A stretch of 64,000 bases of DNA from Leifsonia sp. Root112D2 (GTDB taxonomy: Bacteria; Actinomycetota; Actinomycetes; Actinomycetales; Microbacteriaceae): positions 558,001 to 622,000 of the forward strand of contig NZ_LMCU01000001.1 in NCBI RefSeq assembly GCF_001424905.1. The letters run 5' to 3'. A model generated the notes under the pieces. It was not told where the DNA came from and did not search any database. It saw nothing but the letters and a program-made list of their open reading frames with translations. Shown here one piece after another: positions 44,662 to 53,098 of the stretch. A program made the position numbers and the translations under genes. Within the stretch, counting starts at the first letter, position 1. The number at the start of each line of letters is the position of its first letter.

Positions 44662-44741
44662 TTCTCCCCATCAGTGTCGTAGCGAATACAGCTTGATAAA
44701 TGTGACGTGGTTGTGATTCTTGGAGCTTCGGTGCAGGTGAT

Positions 44742-46241
44742 TCAGTCGAGCGGGCCGTCGCCCAGGTTGATCCAGGTGGTCTTCAGCGCCGAGTACGAAT
44801 CGAGCGCGTGCAGTGAGCGGTCCCGACCCGAGCCCGAGCTCTTGAAGCCGCCGAATGGCGTGATCACATCGGCCACATCGAAGGTGTTCACCCAGACCGT
44901 GCCGGCGCGCAGTTCGCGGGCGACGCGATGCGCGGTCGTCACGTTACCCGTCCACACGCTCGCGGCAAGCCCGTACGCACTGTCGTTGGCAACGCAGATG
45001 CCTTCCTCGGCTCCGCGTACCGTGGTCACCGCGAGAGCGGGACCGAAGATCTCCTCCTGGCCGATGCGGCCGGCGTTGTCCACACCGTCGAACACCGTCG
45101 GTTGCACGTAGTAGCCACCCTCGAGCGCCGGTGGACGCACCTGCGCGCCGCCGATGACTGTGGCGCCCTCCGCGTGGGCGACGCCGATGTAGTCGAGCAC
45201 ACGATCAAGCTGCTTCTCGCTGGCGATCGTGCCGATCTGGGTTGCCTCGTCGAGCGGGTCGCCCAGCACGAGCGAGTTGCCCACCTGCACAACCGCGTCC
45301 ACCAGCTCGTCATGCACACGCTCGTCCACAATGAGTCTGCTGCCGCCGTGACAGGTCTGACCGGCGTTGTAGAAAATGCCCCACGCGATCGAGGATGCCG
45401 CGGCGGCGATGTCCTCGACATCCGCGAGCACGAGCTGTGGCGACTTGCCGCCGAGTTCCAGGGAGACCTGCTTGCCGTTGGAGTCTCCCGCGTAGCGCAG
45501 GAATGCGTGCCCGATAGCCGGCGAGCCCGTGAAGGCGACCTTGTCGACGAGCGGATGCCGGCCCAACGCCTGCCCCGCCACGGCGCCCAATCCAGGCACC
45601 ACGTTGAAGACACCGTCGGGAATTCCGGCCTCGGCGGCGAGTTCGGCGAGTTTAAGTGCGGAGAGGCTTGTCAGCTCTGCCGGCTTGAGCACCACCGAGT
45701 TACCCATCGCGAGCGCCGGTGCGATCTTCCAGGCAGTAATGATGAGCGGGTAATTCCACGGCACCACGGCGCCGACGACGCCGAGTGCCTCCCTCGTTAC
45801 GAGCGCGAGCGCGTTGCGCGGTGTCGGCGCAATTTCGTCGTAGACCTTGTCGATGGCTTCCGCGTACCAGCGCATGGTGCGGGCCGCGTTCGGCACATCG
45901 ACACCACGCGCATCGCCGATAGGGTGCCCCGAGTCGATCGCCTCGAGTAGGGCCAGTTCGTCCAGGTTCTCGAGCATCAGTTCAGAAAGCCGCAGCAGCA
46001 CGGCCTGTCTGTGCCTGCGATCGGCTCGTGACCAGGCGCCGCTCTCGAAGGCGCTGGCCGCCGCGCGCACCGCGAGGTCGACATCCGCCTCGCCGCCCGA
46101 GCTCACTCGAGCCAGCAGCGAACCGTCGCGCGGCGCGATGGTATCGAAGGTCCCGCCGTCGAGCGCCGGCCGAAAAGCGCCATCGATGAAGAGCCCTGTC
46201 TGCGGCATGAGGGCGGATGCCCGCTCGATCCAGTTCGTCAT
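44742..46241 (-). CDS. NAD-dependent aldehyde dehydrogenase (PuuC/betaine-aldehyde type)
   Basis: 499 residues. VPWNYPLIITAWKIAPALAMG, FTGSPAIGHAFL, catalytic Glu in LELGGKSPQLV and Cys in NAGQTCHGGSR are intact. It resembles enzymes for aminoaldehydes and betaine aldehyde, which suits the quaternary-amine importer in the operon. A second ALDH in the same operon (41040-42527) is of the GabD type. Confidence 0.87.
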   Translation of the reverse strand: MTNWIERASALMPQTGLFIDGAFRPALDGGTFDTIAPRDGSLLARVSSGGEADVDLAVRAAASAFESGAWSRADRRHRQAVLLRLSELMLENLDELALLEAIDSGHPIGDARGVDVPNAARTMRWYAEAIDKVYDEIAPTPRNALALVTREALGVVGAVVPWNYPLIITAWKIAPALAMGNSVVLKPAELTSLSALKLAELAAEAGIPDGVFNVVPGLGAVAGQALGRHPLVDKVAFTGSPAIGHAFLRYAGDSNGKQVSLELGGKSPQLVLADVEDIAAAASSIAWGIFYNAGQTCHGGSRLIVDERVHDELVDAVVQVGNSLVLGDPLDEATQIGTIASEKQLDRVLDYIGVAHAEGATVIGGAQVRPPALEGGYYVQPTVFDGVDNAGRIGQEEIFGPALAVTTVRGAEEGICVANDSAYGLAASVWTGNVTTAHRVARELRAGTVWVNTFDVADVITPFGGFKSSGSGRDRSLHALDSYSALKTTWINLGDGPLD

Positions 46242-46283
46242 GCTGTCTGTGTACTCCGTGCTTCTTAACGTCGAATGGGAAAG

Positions 46284-47387
46284 TTAGACGGCGTATCGCG
46301 CGACCGCATCGCGGTCGATCTCTGCACCGAGACCCGGCCGGGTGGGTACCACGAGGTCACCGGAGGCATCGATGGTGAGCGGGGTCATGAAGAAGTCCCG
46401 ACGTTCGGGCGTCCATCCGGGCGGGTCGAACGGAAACTCGAGATATGGACCGGCATCGACGCCCGCGGCGACGTGCAGATTTGCCAGGAGCCCGAGGCCG
46501 TTGCTCCACGTGTGCGGGGTGAAGGAGCGGTGCCGCAGATTCGCGGATTCCGCGACCTGGCGCGCGCGGTACATGCCGACGGCGAGCGCGACATCCGGCT
46601 GGTAGATGTCGAAGGCATCCGCCTCGATGAGAGCGTTGAGCTCGGGAAGACTGCGCACCATCTCGCCGCCGGCGATCTGGATGCCGGTCTCGGCTCGCAC
46701 CCGTTTAGCCCCCGAGATGTCCACCTGCGGGAGCGGCTCCTCCAGCCACAGCACGCCCAGCTCATTGAGCTCCACCGCCACACGCTGCACCCGGGCGAGA
46801 GGCAGCGCCGCCTCGATGTCGCCGCTCATGCGCCACATCTGGTTGAGGTCGACCATGAGATCGAAATCGGGTCCGACCGCCTCCCGCGTGGCGCGAACAG
46901 CAGCAATGCCCTCGTCGAGGTGATCGCGGGCGATGCGTATCTTCATGGCCCGGAACCCGAGCTCGCGTGCGGCAAGCGCAGCCTCGGCGCGCGCCTCGGG
47001 CGACTTCAGCTCGCCACTTGATGCGTATGCGGCGAGGCGATCCCGGGCTCCGCCGAAGAGGATGCTCACCGGCAGCCCGGCCACCTGGCCGATGATGTCC
47101 CACAGTGCCGCCTCCAGCGGCCAATAGCGCCCGCCATGAAAGTTGATGGTCTCGATGCGGCGCACCTGGTTGAGAATCTGCAGCGGATCGGTGCCGAGGA
47201 ACAGGTGCTCGAACGCCTCGAAGCCGTCCATGGTGTCGCCGGATCCGACGCCGGTGACACCGTCATCGGTTTCGACCTCCACGAGCGTGGCGGCGAAGCT
47301 CGTGCGCGGCGTGGGGTCCCAGGCGGCCCTGAACGGCGGATCGAGCGGCAGGCTCATTCGCGTGAGGCGAATGGCGGTGATCTTCAT
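46284..47387 (-). CDS. Mandelate racemase / muconate lactonizing enzyme family protein
   Basis: 367 residues of the enolase superfamily. Putative active site: Lys149 (MKIR), metal ligands Asp180 (VDLNQ), Glu216 (LEEPLP) and Glu242 (AGGEM), and the Asp265/His292 dyad (YQPDV, FTPHTW) of the mandelate-racemase subgroup. Members racemise or dehydrate acids; one characterised member acts on hydroxyproline betaine. The reaction here is open. ATG 47387 starts two bases after the fae stop. Confidence 0.82.
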   Translation of the reverse strand: MKITAIRLTRMSLPLDPPFRAAWDPTPRTSFAATLVEVETDDGVTGVGSGDTMDGFEAFEHLFLGTDPLQILNQVRRIETINFHGGRYWPLEAALWDIIGQVAGLPVSILFGGARDRLAAYASSGELKSPEARAEAALAARELGFRAMKIRIARDHLDEGIAAVRATREAVGPDFDLMVDLNQMWRMSGDIEAALPLARVQRVAVELNELGVLWLEEPLPQVDISGAKRVRAETGIQIAGGEMVRSLPELNALIEADAFDIYQPDVALAVGMYRARQVAESANLRHRSFTPHTWSNGLGLLANLHVAAGVDAGPYLEFPFDPPGWTPERRDFFMTPLTIDASGDLVVPTRPGLGAEIDRDAVARYAV

Positions 47388-47389
47388 GG

Positions 47390-47902
47390 TTAGGCCTTTG
47401 GAGTGTAGAAGGGGTTGGACGGCGAGTTCCGCGCGTCAATGACGTCGTTCGTATTCGGAAGATGGCGCACGCCGTTCTCCAAGGCTGTGCGCGCCGACTC
47501 TCGGTTGTTCGTGTAAACGAGTTCGGCGTCGTTCGCCCCGGGGTTGACCCACACCGCCGCGATCACGACATGGGAGTCTGCCTGTTCAGGGGAGATGATG
47601 CCGTCGGCGAGCGCGTCAGCGACCCCGGCGGCCACACCGGCCTGGGCCGGCCCCCAGATCAGCAGTCCGTGCGCAGCACTTTCCGGCGCCGACTTGGTAA
47701 CGAAGAGCGTCAGCGGTTTGACGGGAAGGGAGGGCCGGAGCACGGCGACGAACGGCACGTGACCGGCGCTGGGGGTGGCCAGGGCGCTCGCCCAGGCGAG
47801 TCCCGCAGGCCCTTCGCGATGACCGAACACCACGTTGATATGCGCGGCATTCACGCCGTCGCCGATGAAACTCTCACCGATGAGAAGGGCCTGCGTGGAC
47901 AC
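47390..47902 (-). CDS. Formaldehyde-activating enzyme (Fae) family protein
   Basis: 170 residues, the usual Fae length. IGESFIGDGVNAAHINVVFG has the conserved His21, followed by GPAGLAWASALATPSAGHVP and the C-terminal NNRESARTAL. In methylotrophs Fae joins formaldehyde to tetrahydromethanopterin, a cofactor not expected in this lineage, so the partner may differ or the protein may only bind formaldehyde. GTG 47902 abuts the stop of the binding-protein gene. I see no other methanopterin genes in the window. Confidence 0.82.
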   Translation of the reverse strand: MSTQALLIGESFIGDGVNAAHINVVFGHREGPAGLAWASALATPSAGHVPFVAVLRPSLPVKPLTLFVTKSAPESAAHGLLIWGPAQAGVAAGVADALADGIISPEQADSHVVIAAVWVNPGANDAELVYTNNRESARTALENGVRHLPNTNDVIDARNSPSNPFYTPKA

Positions 47903-48847
47903 TTAGATCAATCCCTCTTTCTTCAGCCAGTCGCTCGCGATCTTCGCCGGTTCACGGCCGTCGACATCCGCTTCGGCATTCAGCGACTGCATGACCTCGG
48001 TGGTCAGCTTCGGCGACAGCAGGGCCATCACCTTGGCGATGCCCGGGTACTTGTCGAGAGTGCTCTGCTTGAGGGTGAGCGCACCCTGGTAGACGGGGAA
48101 GAAGTCCTGATCGTCTTTCATCACAGTCAGGTCGAGCGCCTTGATTCGGCCATCCGTCGTGAAGACCTCGCCGAAGTTGCAGTCCGTGCCCTTCTGGGTG
48201 GCGGTGTAAATGACGCCCGTGTCCAGCAGCGCCACGTTCGAGTCCGGAACGGTGATTCCGTATGCCTTCTTCAGACCGGGCCAGCCGTCGTCGCGTGTCG
48301 AGAACTCGCTCTCGATGCAGAACGTTTGATCTTTCACCGGCAGCTTGGCGATGTCGCTCAGCGACTTCACGCCGAGCTTCTTCGCCTCGGAGGTTCGGAT
48401 GGCGAAGGCGTATGTGTTGTTGAGCGGCGCCGGATCGAGCCAGGCGATGCCATTCTTGGCATCCGCCTCCTTGGTCGCCTTGAACTGCGCCTCGGCGCCC
48501 TTCACCGGTGTGGTGTTCTTGTTGTAGGTGATCCACGAGGTGCCGGTGTACTCCCAGTAGCCCATGAACTGGTCACTCTCCAGGGCCTGGCGCACATTGG
48601 CGGAGCCGACCACCTTGGTGTTCGTCGTGGTCTTCGCCCCGTGGGCGTTGAGCAGGTCGCTCGTGAGGTAGGCCAGAATGTACTGCTCTGAGAAGTCCTT
48701 TGCGCCGACGACGCCGGTGAGGCCCTTGACCTCGTCGCCCTTTGACGCGCCGCCCGAGCCCCCGCTGCTCGACGAGCAGCCCGTGAGCACGAGTGCACTG
48801 GCCGCCGCGATGGCGAACAGGGCCGTGGTTGCCTTGCGTAACTTCAT
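47903..48847 (-). CDS. Quaternary-amine ABC transporter substrate-binding lipoprotein (OpuC/ProX type)
   Basis: 314 residues from ATG 48847, with GGAGGAAC before it. The lipoprotein signal ends in LVLTGC. The mature part has VVGAKDFSEQYILAYL, typical of glycine betaine/carnitine/choline binding proteins (OpuAC/OpuBC), and aromatic-rich SDQFMGYWEYTGTSW. It should capture the operon's inducing substrate outside the membrane. Confidence 0.9.
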   Translation of the reverse strand: MKLRKATTALFAIAAASALVLTGCSSSSGGSGGASKGDEVKGLTGVVGAKDFSEQYILAYLTSDLLNAHGAKTTTNTKVVGSANVRQALESDQFMGYWEYTGTSWITYNKNTTPVKGAEAQFKATKEADAKNGIAWLDPAPLNNTYAFAIRTSEAKKLGVKSLSDIAKLPVKDQTFCIESEFSTRDDGWPGLKKAYGITVPDSNVALLDTGVIYTATQKGTDCNFGEVFTTDGRIKALDLTVMKDDQDFFPVYQGALTLKQSTLDKYPGIAKVMALLSPKLTTEVMQSLNAEADVDGREPAKIASDWLKKEGLI

Positions 48848-48915
48848 TGTTCCTCCAGGTGATGGGATGTGTTGCGGTGCATGCGATGTAGAGATGAAGC
48901 GGATCGTGCACGGCA

Positions 48916-49701
48916 CTATGTGCCCTTGGGGCGCAGCAGGTCTTCGCAGATGCCGGCGATCCAGTCGATGAGCAGGGCGATGCAGGCAACCAGCACGGCG
49001 CCGGTGACCAGCACGGGGTACCGCTGAAGCTTGAGCCCGTTGACGATCATGTCGCCGAGACCACCCGCGTTGATGAACGTCGCGACGGTCGCGACGCCGA
49101 CAGCGAAGACGAGGGATGTGCGCAGCCCGGCCGCGATGACCGGAACGGCGAGAGGCAACTCAATGCGCCGCAGCACCTGATTGCGCGTCATCCCCATCCC
49201 CTTGGCAGATTCACGCACATCGGAGTCAACCTGCTGCAGGCCGATCATCGTATTGCGCAGCACCGGCAGAATCGAATACGCGACGAGCGCCACTATCGCC
49301 GTCGCGAATCCGGTCTGCCACACGATGGCGAGCAGAATGATCACGCCGATGGCCGGCGTGGCCTGACCGATGTTCGCAATGCCCAGGATGATGGCACGCG
49401 CGACGCGAGACCGCGTGCGACTCAGCAGAATTCCCACCGGGATGGCGATGACGGCCACCAGGGCCGAGGCGACAACGACGAGGAGGAGATGTTCCCTCGT
49501 GCGATCGATGATGTACGTCCAGTTGAGTGTGCGCTGCTCGATGGAATCAAGCTTCATGGTCGCGACCCACCAGTACAGCAGCGCAAGAACGACGATCACG
49601 ACGATCGGAGTCGCAACCCGCCTCAGGGTGAAGACGCTGCCCCGACGCTTGGGGGCTTCTATTGCCGCAATCGATTCGGTGACACTCGCCTGAATTGTCA
49701 T
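48916..49701 (-). CDS. OpuC-type ABC transporter permease (second)
   Basis: 261 residues from ATG 49701, one base after the ATPase stop. Five or six helices and the EAA-like loop SAKGMGMTRNQVLRRIELPLAVPVI that contacts the ATPase. The long open frame upstream is a shadow of the ATPase gene. Works with the permease at 50736-51401. Confidence 0.9.
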   Translation of the reverse strand: MTIQASVTESIAAIEAPKRRGSVFTLRRVATPIVVIVVLALLYWWVATMKLDSIEQRTLNWTYIIDRTREHLLLVVVASALVAVIAIPVGILLSRTRSRVARAIILGIANIGQATPAIGVIILLAIVWQTGFATAIVALVAYSILPVLRNTMIGLQQVDSDVRESAKGMGMTRNQVLRRIELPLAVPVIAAGLRTSLVFAVGVATVATFINAGGLGDMIVNGLKLQRYPVLVTGAVLVACIALLIDWIAGICEDLLRPKGT

Positions 49702-49702
49702 C

Positions 49703-50743
49703 TCAGGCTCCCGTTCCCGTTTCGCTCGAGGCCAGAACGTCGGTGCCCAGCACCTCGGAGATGCGCTCGAGTGTGATGGAGCCGACAGCGCGGCCCCCCT
49801 CGACGACGGCAAGCACTGGCAAACCGCTGAGCACGAGCGCATCGAGCGCATCGCGCAGCGAGTCGCCGATATCCACCGTGATCGGCGAGCGCGGAGCATC
49901 GGATGCCGCACCCAGCGTCGCCTCGGTCACCGGGATCAGCGCGAGACGTTTGATAGCGGCACCGCGCCCAATGAAGGAAGCGACATAGTCGTTGGCCGGT
50001 GTCGCGAGGATATTCGCGGGAGTGTCGAACTGCTCGATCTGGCTGCGGTCGGAGAGCACCGCGATGCGATCGCCGAGCCGCACCGCCTCATCGAAGTCAT
50101 GGGTGACGAACACGATGGTCTTGCCGAGAGACTCCTGCAACCGCAGAAACTCGGCCTGCAGCTTCTCTCGGGTGATCGGGTCTGTCGCGCCGAACGGTTC
50201 GTCCATCAGCATGACGGGTGGATCTGCCGCCAGCGCGCGAGCGACGCCGACCCGCTGCTGCTGGCCACCCGAGAGCTGCTTCGGGTAACGGTGCGCGAAG
50301 AGTGCCGGGTCGAGTTGCACCGTCTCAAGCAGTTCATCGATGCGACTCTTCGTCTTCTCCTTGCTCCACCCGAGGAGTTTCGGCACGACGCCGATGTTCT
50401 CGGCAATAGTCATGTGCGGAAAGAGGCCGATCTGTTGGATCACGTAGCCGATGTGCCGGCGCAATTCATTGGGGTTCAATGAGAGCACGTCCCGACCGTC
50501 GATACTGATGCTTCCGTTTGACGGCTCGATGATGCGATTGATCATCTTCATGGTCGTGGTCTTGCCGCATCCGCTTGGCCCGACGAACATGATCAATTCG
50601 CCGGGTTCGACGTTCATGCTGAAGTTCTCGACAGCGGCGACGGGCTGGTTCGGATAGGTTTTCGTCACGCCGTCGAGAACGATGGATGCCCCGCTGGTGT
50701 TGTTGGCGATCGCGTTGATTCCGGTGTTGCTTGACTCAGGCAC
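49703..50743 (-). CDS. OpuC-type ABC transporter ATPase with CBS domains
   Basis: 346 residues from GTG 50743. Walker A GPSGCGKTTT, signature LSGGQQQR, Walker B VMLMDEP and the His switch VTHD are present. The C-terminal ~90 residues look like one or two CBS domains (LRDALDALVLSGLPVLAVV), which sense ionic strength or c-di-AMP in OpuA/OpuC. AAGGGGG lies before the GTG; it overlaps the upstream permease by 8 nt. Confidence 0.9.
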   Translation of the reverse strand: MPESSNTGINAIANNTSGASIVLDGVTKTYPNQPVAAVENFSMNVEPGELIMFVGPSGCGKTTTMKMINRIIEPSNGSISIDGRDVLSLNPNELRRHIGYVIQQIGLFPHMTIAENIGVVPKLLGWSKEKTKSRIDELLETVQLDPALFAHRYPKQLSGGQQQRVGVARALAADPPVMLMDEPFGATDPITREKLQAEFLRLQESLGKTIVFVTHDFDEAVRLGDRIAVLSDRSQIEQFDTPANILATPANDYVASFIGRGAAIKRLALIPVTEATLGAASDAPRSPITVDIGDSLRDALDALVLSGLPVLAVVEGGRAVGSITLERISEVLGTDVLASSETGTGA

Positions 50744-51401
50744 GGAGCCCCCTTGAGGTTGTGAAGCGGGTGATAAGAACGAAGAGGCCGTCAACCAGCA
50801 GCGCGAGGATGACCACGCAGACGGTGCCGACGAGGGCGTAGTTGAGGGCGTTGACGGAGCCGAGAGACGAAAGGCCCTGGAAAATATACGTGCCCAGTCC
50901 GGGCCCGGCAACATAGGCGGCGATGGCTGCGATGCCGATGGCCATCTGGGCCGAGACCCGCACGCCGGTGAGAATGATCGGCCAGGCGATGGGCAGCTGG
51001 ATCGTGAACAGGATGCGCGCGCCGCCCATTCCCATTCCCTTGGCCGATTCCATGACGGCGGAGGGCACCTCCCGCAGGCCGACCACTGTATTGCGCACGA
51101 TGGGCAGCAGCGAGTAGAAGGAGAGAGCGATGACGGTTGGCGTCCAACCCAGTCCGAACGGCCTGATCAGCACCGCGAGCAGGGCCAGCGACGGGATGGT
51201 CAGCGCGATACCGGCCGCGGTGACGGCCAGCGAACGGGGAATCGGTCGGTTCCAGGTAAGCATTCCGATGCCCATTGCCACGATCATGGCAATGATCAGC
51301 GAGATGGCGACGACGCCGATGTGCTGCAGCGCCAGATCGACGATCTCTTCCGACCGATCGCTGAGGAACTGAATCAATCTCGCGAAGCTGAACTGGGTCA
51401 C
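50736..51401 (-). CDS. OpuC-type ABC transporter permease (first gene of operon)
   Basis: 221 residues, about five helices, with the coupling loop SAKGMGMGGARILFTIQLPIAWPII. GTG 51401 has GGAGG eight bases upstream. It is the first gene after the palindromic operator at 51484-51509. Permease-ATPase-permease-binding protein is the standard OpuB/OpuC order. Confidence 0.9.
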   Translation of the reverse strand: MTQFSFARLIQFLSDRSEEIVDLALQHIGVVAISLIIAMIVAMGIGMLTWNRPIPRSLAVTAAGIALTIPSLALLAVLIRPFGLGWTPTVIALSFYSLLPIVRNTVVGLREVPSAVMESAKGMGMGGARILFTIQLPIAWPIILTGVRVSAQMAIGIAAIAAYVAGPGLGTYIFQGLSSLGSVNALNYALVGTVCVVILALLVDGLFVLITRFTTSRGLRA

Positions 51402-51464
51402 TGCGAGTACCTCCTCACTCGTCCTTGAGCAAACCGCCGGTGCCGGGTGGCGACTGACAAGCCG

Positions 51465-51529
51465 AGACTACGAGAGAGTTCCTATTTGCACAACATGCGT
51501 TGTGCAAATGACAACTATGAGTCTATGTT
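51465..51529. promoter_or_regulatory. IclR operator with both divergent promoters
   Basis: ATTTGCACAAC (51484-51494) and GTTGTGCAAAT (51499-51509) are a perfect 11-bp inverted repeat. Each arm contains TTGTGC. On the reverse strand TTGTGC (51493-51488) is 17 bp from TAGTCT (51470-51465), the operon -10. On the forward strand TTGTGC (51500-51505) is 18 bp from TATGTT (51524-51529), which is six bases from the iclR ATG. A dimer on this site would block both promoters. Confidence 0.75.
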
Positions 51530-51535
51530 GACACC

Positions 51536-52405
51536 ATGACCGTTGATGAGGATGCCGCACCTGCCGCGCCCAGGCGCAACTCCGCCGGGCTTCGTCGTGA
51601 CCTCGAAATTCTGGAAGTACTCGGGTCGCCGGAGGCATACGCATCCGGTGGTCTCGGCGTATCGCGGGTCGCGCAGCTCGTTGGGCGCGACAAGGGCCAG
51701 GTCTCTCGCACGCTGGCGACACTGGCCGAAAGCGGGCTGGCTGCGCGTGATCCGGAGACGCAGAATTACCGCTTGGGCTATCAGCTCTATGCACTTGCAG
51801 CCCGCACGATCGAATCACGGCTGGTACGCGAGGCCGTGCCCTACCTCCGGCGGGCGGTTGCCGCTATCCACGAGACAACTCACCTGTGCGTGTTACGCGG
51901 CGGAAGTGTGTTGACGCTGCTGAGCCAGGAGAGCGACTATGCGTTTCGCGGGTTGGGCTGGGAGGGAGTCAGTGTGGCGGCCTGGCAGACATCCTCCGGG
52001 CGCGTACTGCTGAGCGACTGGGACGAGCCGGCCCTGCGAGATTGGTACGAACGACACGGACACGACAGGCCCGTCACCGGCCCCGTTCCTGCAGAACTGC
52101 TCGCCGCCGGCGCGCTTCCCGACCCGCCGGGCGCAACGGGTAAGCGACTCGTGACAGACTTCGAGAGCCTGATGTCGGAGATCGGCCGCATTCGCAAACG
52201 GGGCTATGCGACGGTTGACGAAGAATTCGAGAGGGGGGTCGTCGGCGTTTCAGCCCCTGTCTACGACTTTCGACGCAGCATCGTCGGCGCGATCAACGTG
52301 AGCGCCCCCAAAGCACGGCTTGGAGGCCACCTCGACCAGGCTGGCGTGTTGGCTGCGAAGATCGCGGCCGAGCTCTCCGCGCAGCTCGGCGCCATGCGCA
52401 TCTGA
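51536..52405 (+). CDS. IclR-family regulator of the methylated-amine operon
   Basis: 289 residues. N-terminal winged helix (LGVSRVAQLVGRDKGQVSRTLATLAESGLA), then an IclR effector domain with YDFRRSIVGAINVSAP. It likely binds the palindrome just upstream and releases both promoters when the substrate or a product is present. ATG 51536 appears leaderless. A bidirectional terminator follows. Confidence 0.88.
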   Translation: MTVDEDAAPAAPRRNSAGLRRDLEILEVLGSPEAYASGGLGVSRVAQLVGRDKGQVSRTLATLAESGLAARDPETQNYRLGYQLYALAARTIESRLVREAVPYLRRAVAAIHETTHLCVLRGGSVLTLLSQESDYAFRGLGWEGVSVAAWQTSSGRVLLSDWDEPALRDWYERHGHDRPVTGPVPAELLAAGALPDPPGATGKRLVTDFESLMSEIGRIRKRGYATVDEEFERGVVGVSAPVYDFRRSIVGAINVSAPKARLGGHLDQAGVLAAKIAAELSAQLGAMRI

Positions 52406-52422
52406 ATACTGCCGATACACAC

Positions 52423-52459
52423 GAATGGCGCGGCAGCGGGTTGCCCACTGCCGCGCCAT
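52423..52459. terminator. Bidirectional terminator
   Basis: AATGGCGCGGCAG (52423-52435) and CTGCCGCGCCATT (52447-52459) pair over 13 bp with an 11-nt loop. It lies between the convergent iclR and HesB-like genes and gives A/T-rich ends on both strands. Confidence 0.75.
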
Positions 52460-52478
52460 TCGCGCGAAATCTCTGCTG

Positions 52479-52763
52479 TTATGCGGCGGCGCCGATGGCG
52501 AAGCGCACCGAGCCCTCGGCATCCACTTGCGCGTCGAGCACCTTGTCGTCGAGTGCAACGGCTGCGTTCTCCTCCAGGAAGACTCGCGCACCGGCGTTCT
52601 CGATGACCTTGTCTGTCGGTTCCGGGGTCGAGGTGAAGTCGACCGTGAAATTGGTGGACTCGGCATCCGTGGTGCTGATGCGAAGCCCGGCATCATCTGC
52701 AACGGGCGTCTGCTCGGCGAGATTCTTGATGAGGCTGCTTGCGTTTTCGGTGAGGGTGAGCAT
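52479..52763 (-). CDS. HesB/IscA-like small protein without cysteines
   Basis: 94 residues from ATG 52763, with AAGGAGAG upstream. The fold resembles A-type Fe-S carriers (LTLTENASSLIKNLAEQ, GLRISTTDAES, DKVLDAQVDAEGSVRFAIG), but there is no cysteine at all, so it cannot hold a cluster in the usual way. Such Cys-less versions are common in actinobacteria and of unknown role. Starting earlier (52856) would add an unlikely 31 residues. Confidence 0.75.
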   Translation of the reverse strand: MLTLTENASSLIKNLAEQTPVADDAGLRISTTDAESTNFTVDFTSTPEPTDKVIENAGARVFLEENAAVALDDKVLDAQVDAEGSVRFAIGAAA

Positions 52764-53098
52764 GCGCTCTCCTTCCGGTAGCGGTTGGAAGTAGGCCACG
52801 ATTCCGCATCGCGCGCCCATCTTCAACCCTGTTCGCGGCATTCGGAGGGAGTTCACACGTGCACAGTCGCGCCCTGCCCGATGCGGATGCCGATGCGGAT
52901 GCCGGCGCGCGCATAACTCATGCAGAACGCGGAACCCCGCCCAGACATCCGCGGGAATTCAGCAGCCGGATGAGCGCTCCCGTCAATCTGCATGCGTTAT
53001 GCGCGCGACGCTGGTGCACTGAAATGCTGGCGGCGGCGGATGCGTACGCACCAGACTGGCTGTACCGCACCTTTCCAATGCACGCAGAGGGAGCCAGA
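52764..53098. other. 335-bp gap between HesB-like and NYN genes
   Basis: Apart from the two ribosome binding sites, the only pattern I see is a tandem GATGCGGATGCC pair at 52879-52902, two units of the very frequent GGATGC word. Open frames across it continue into the NYN gene but have no plausible start. Confidence 0.4.
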
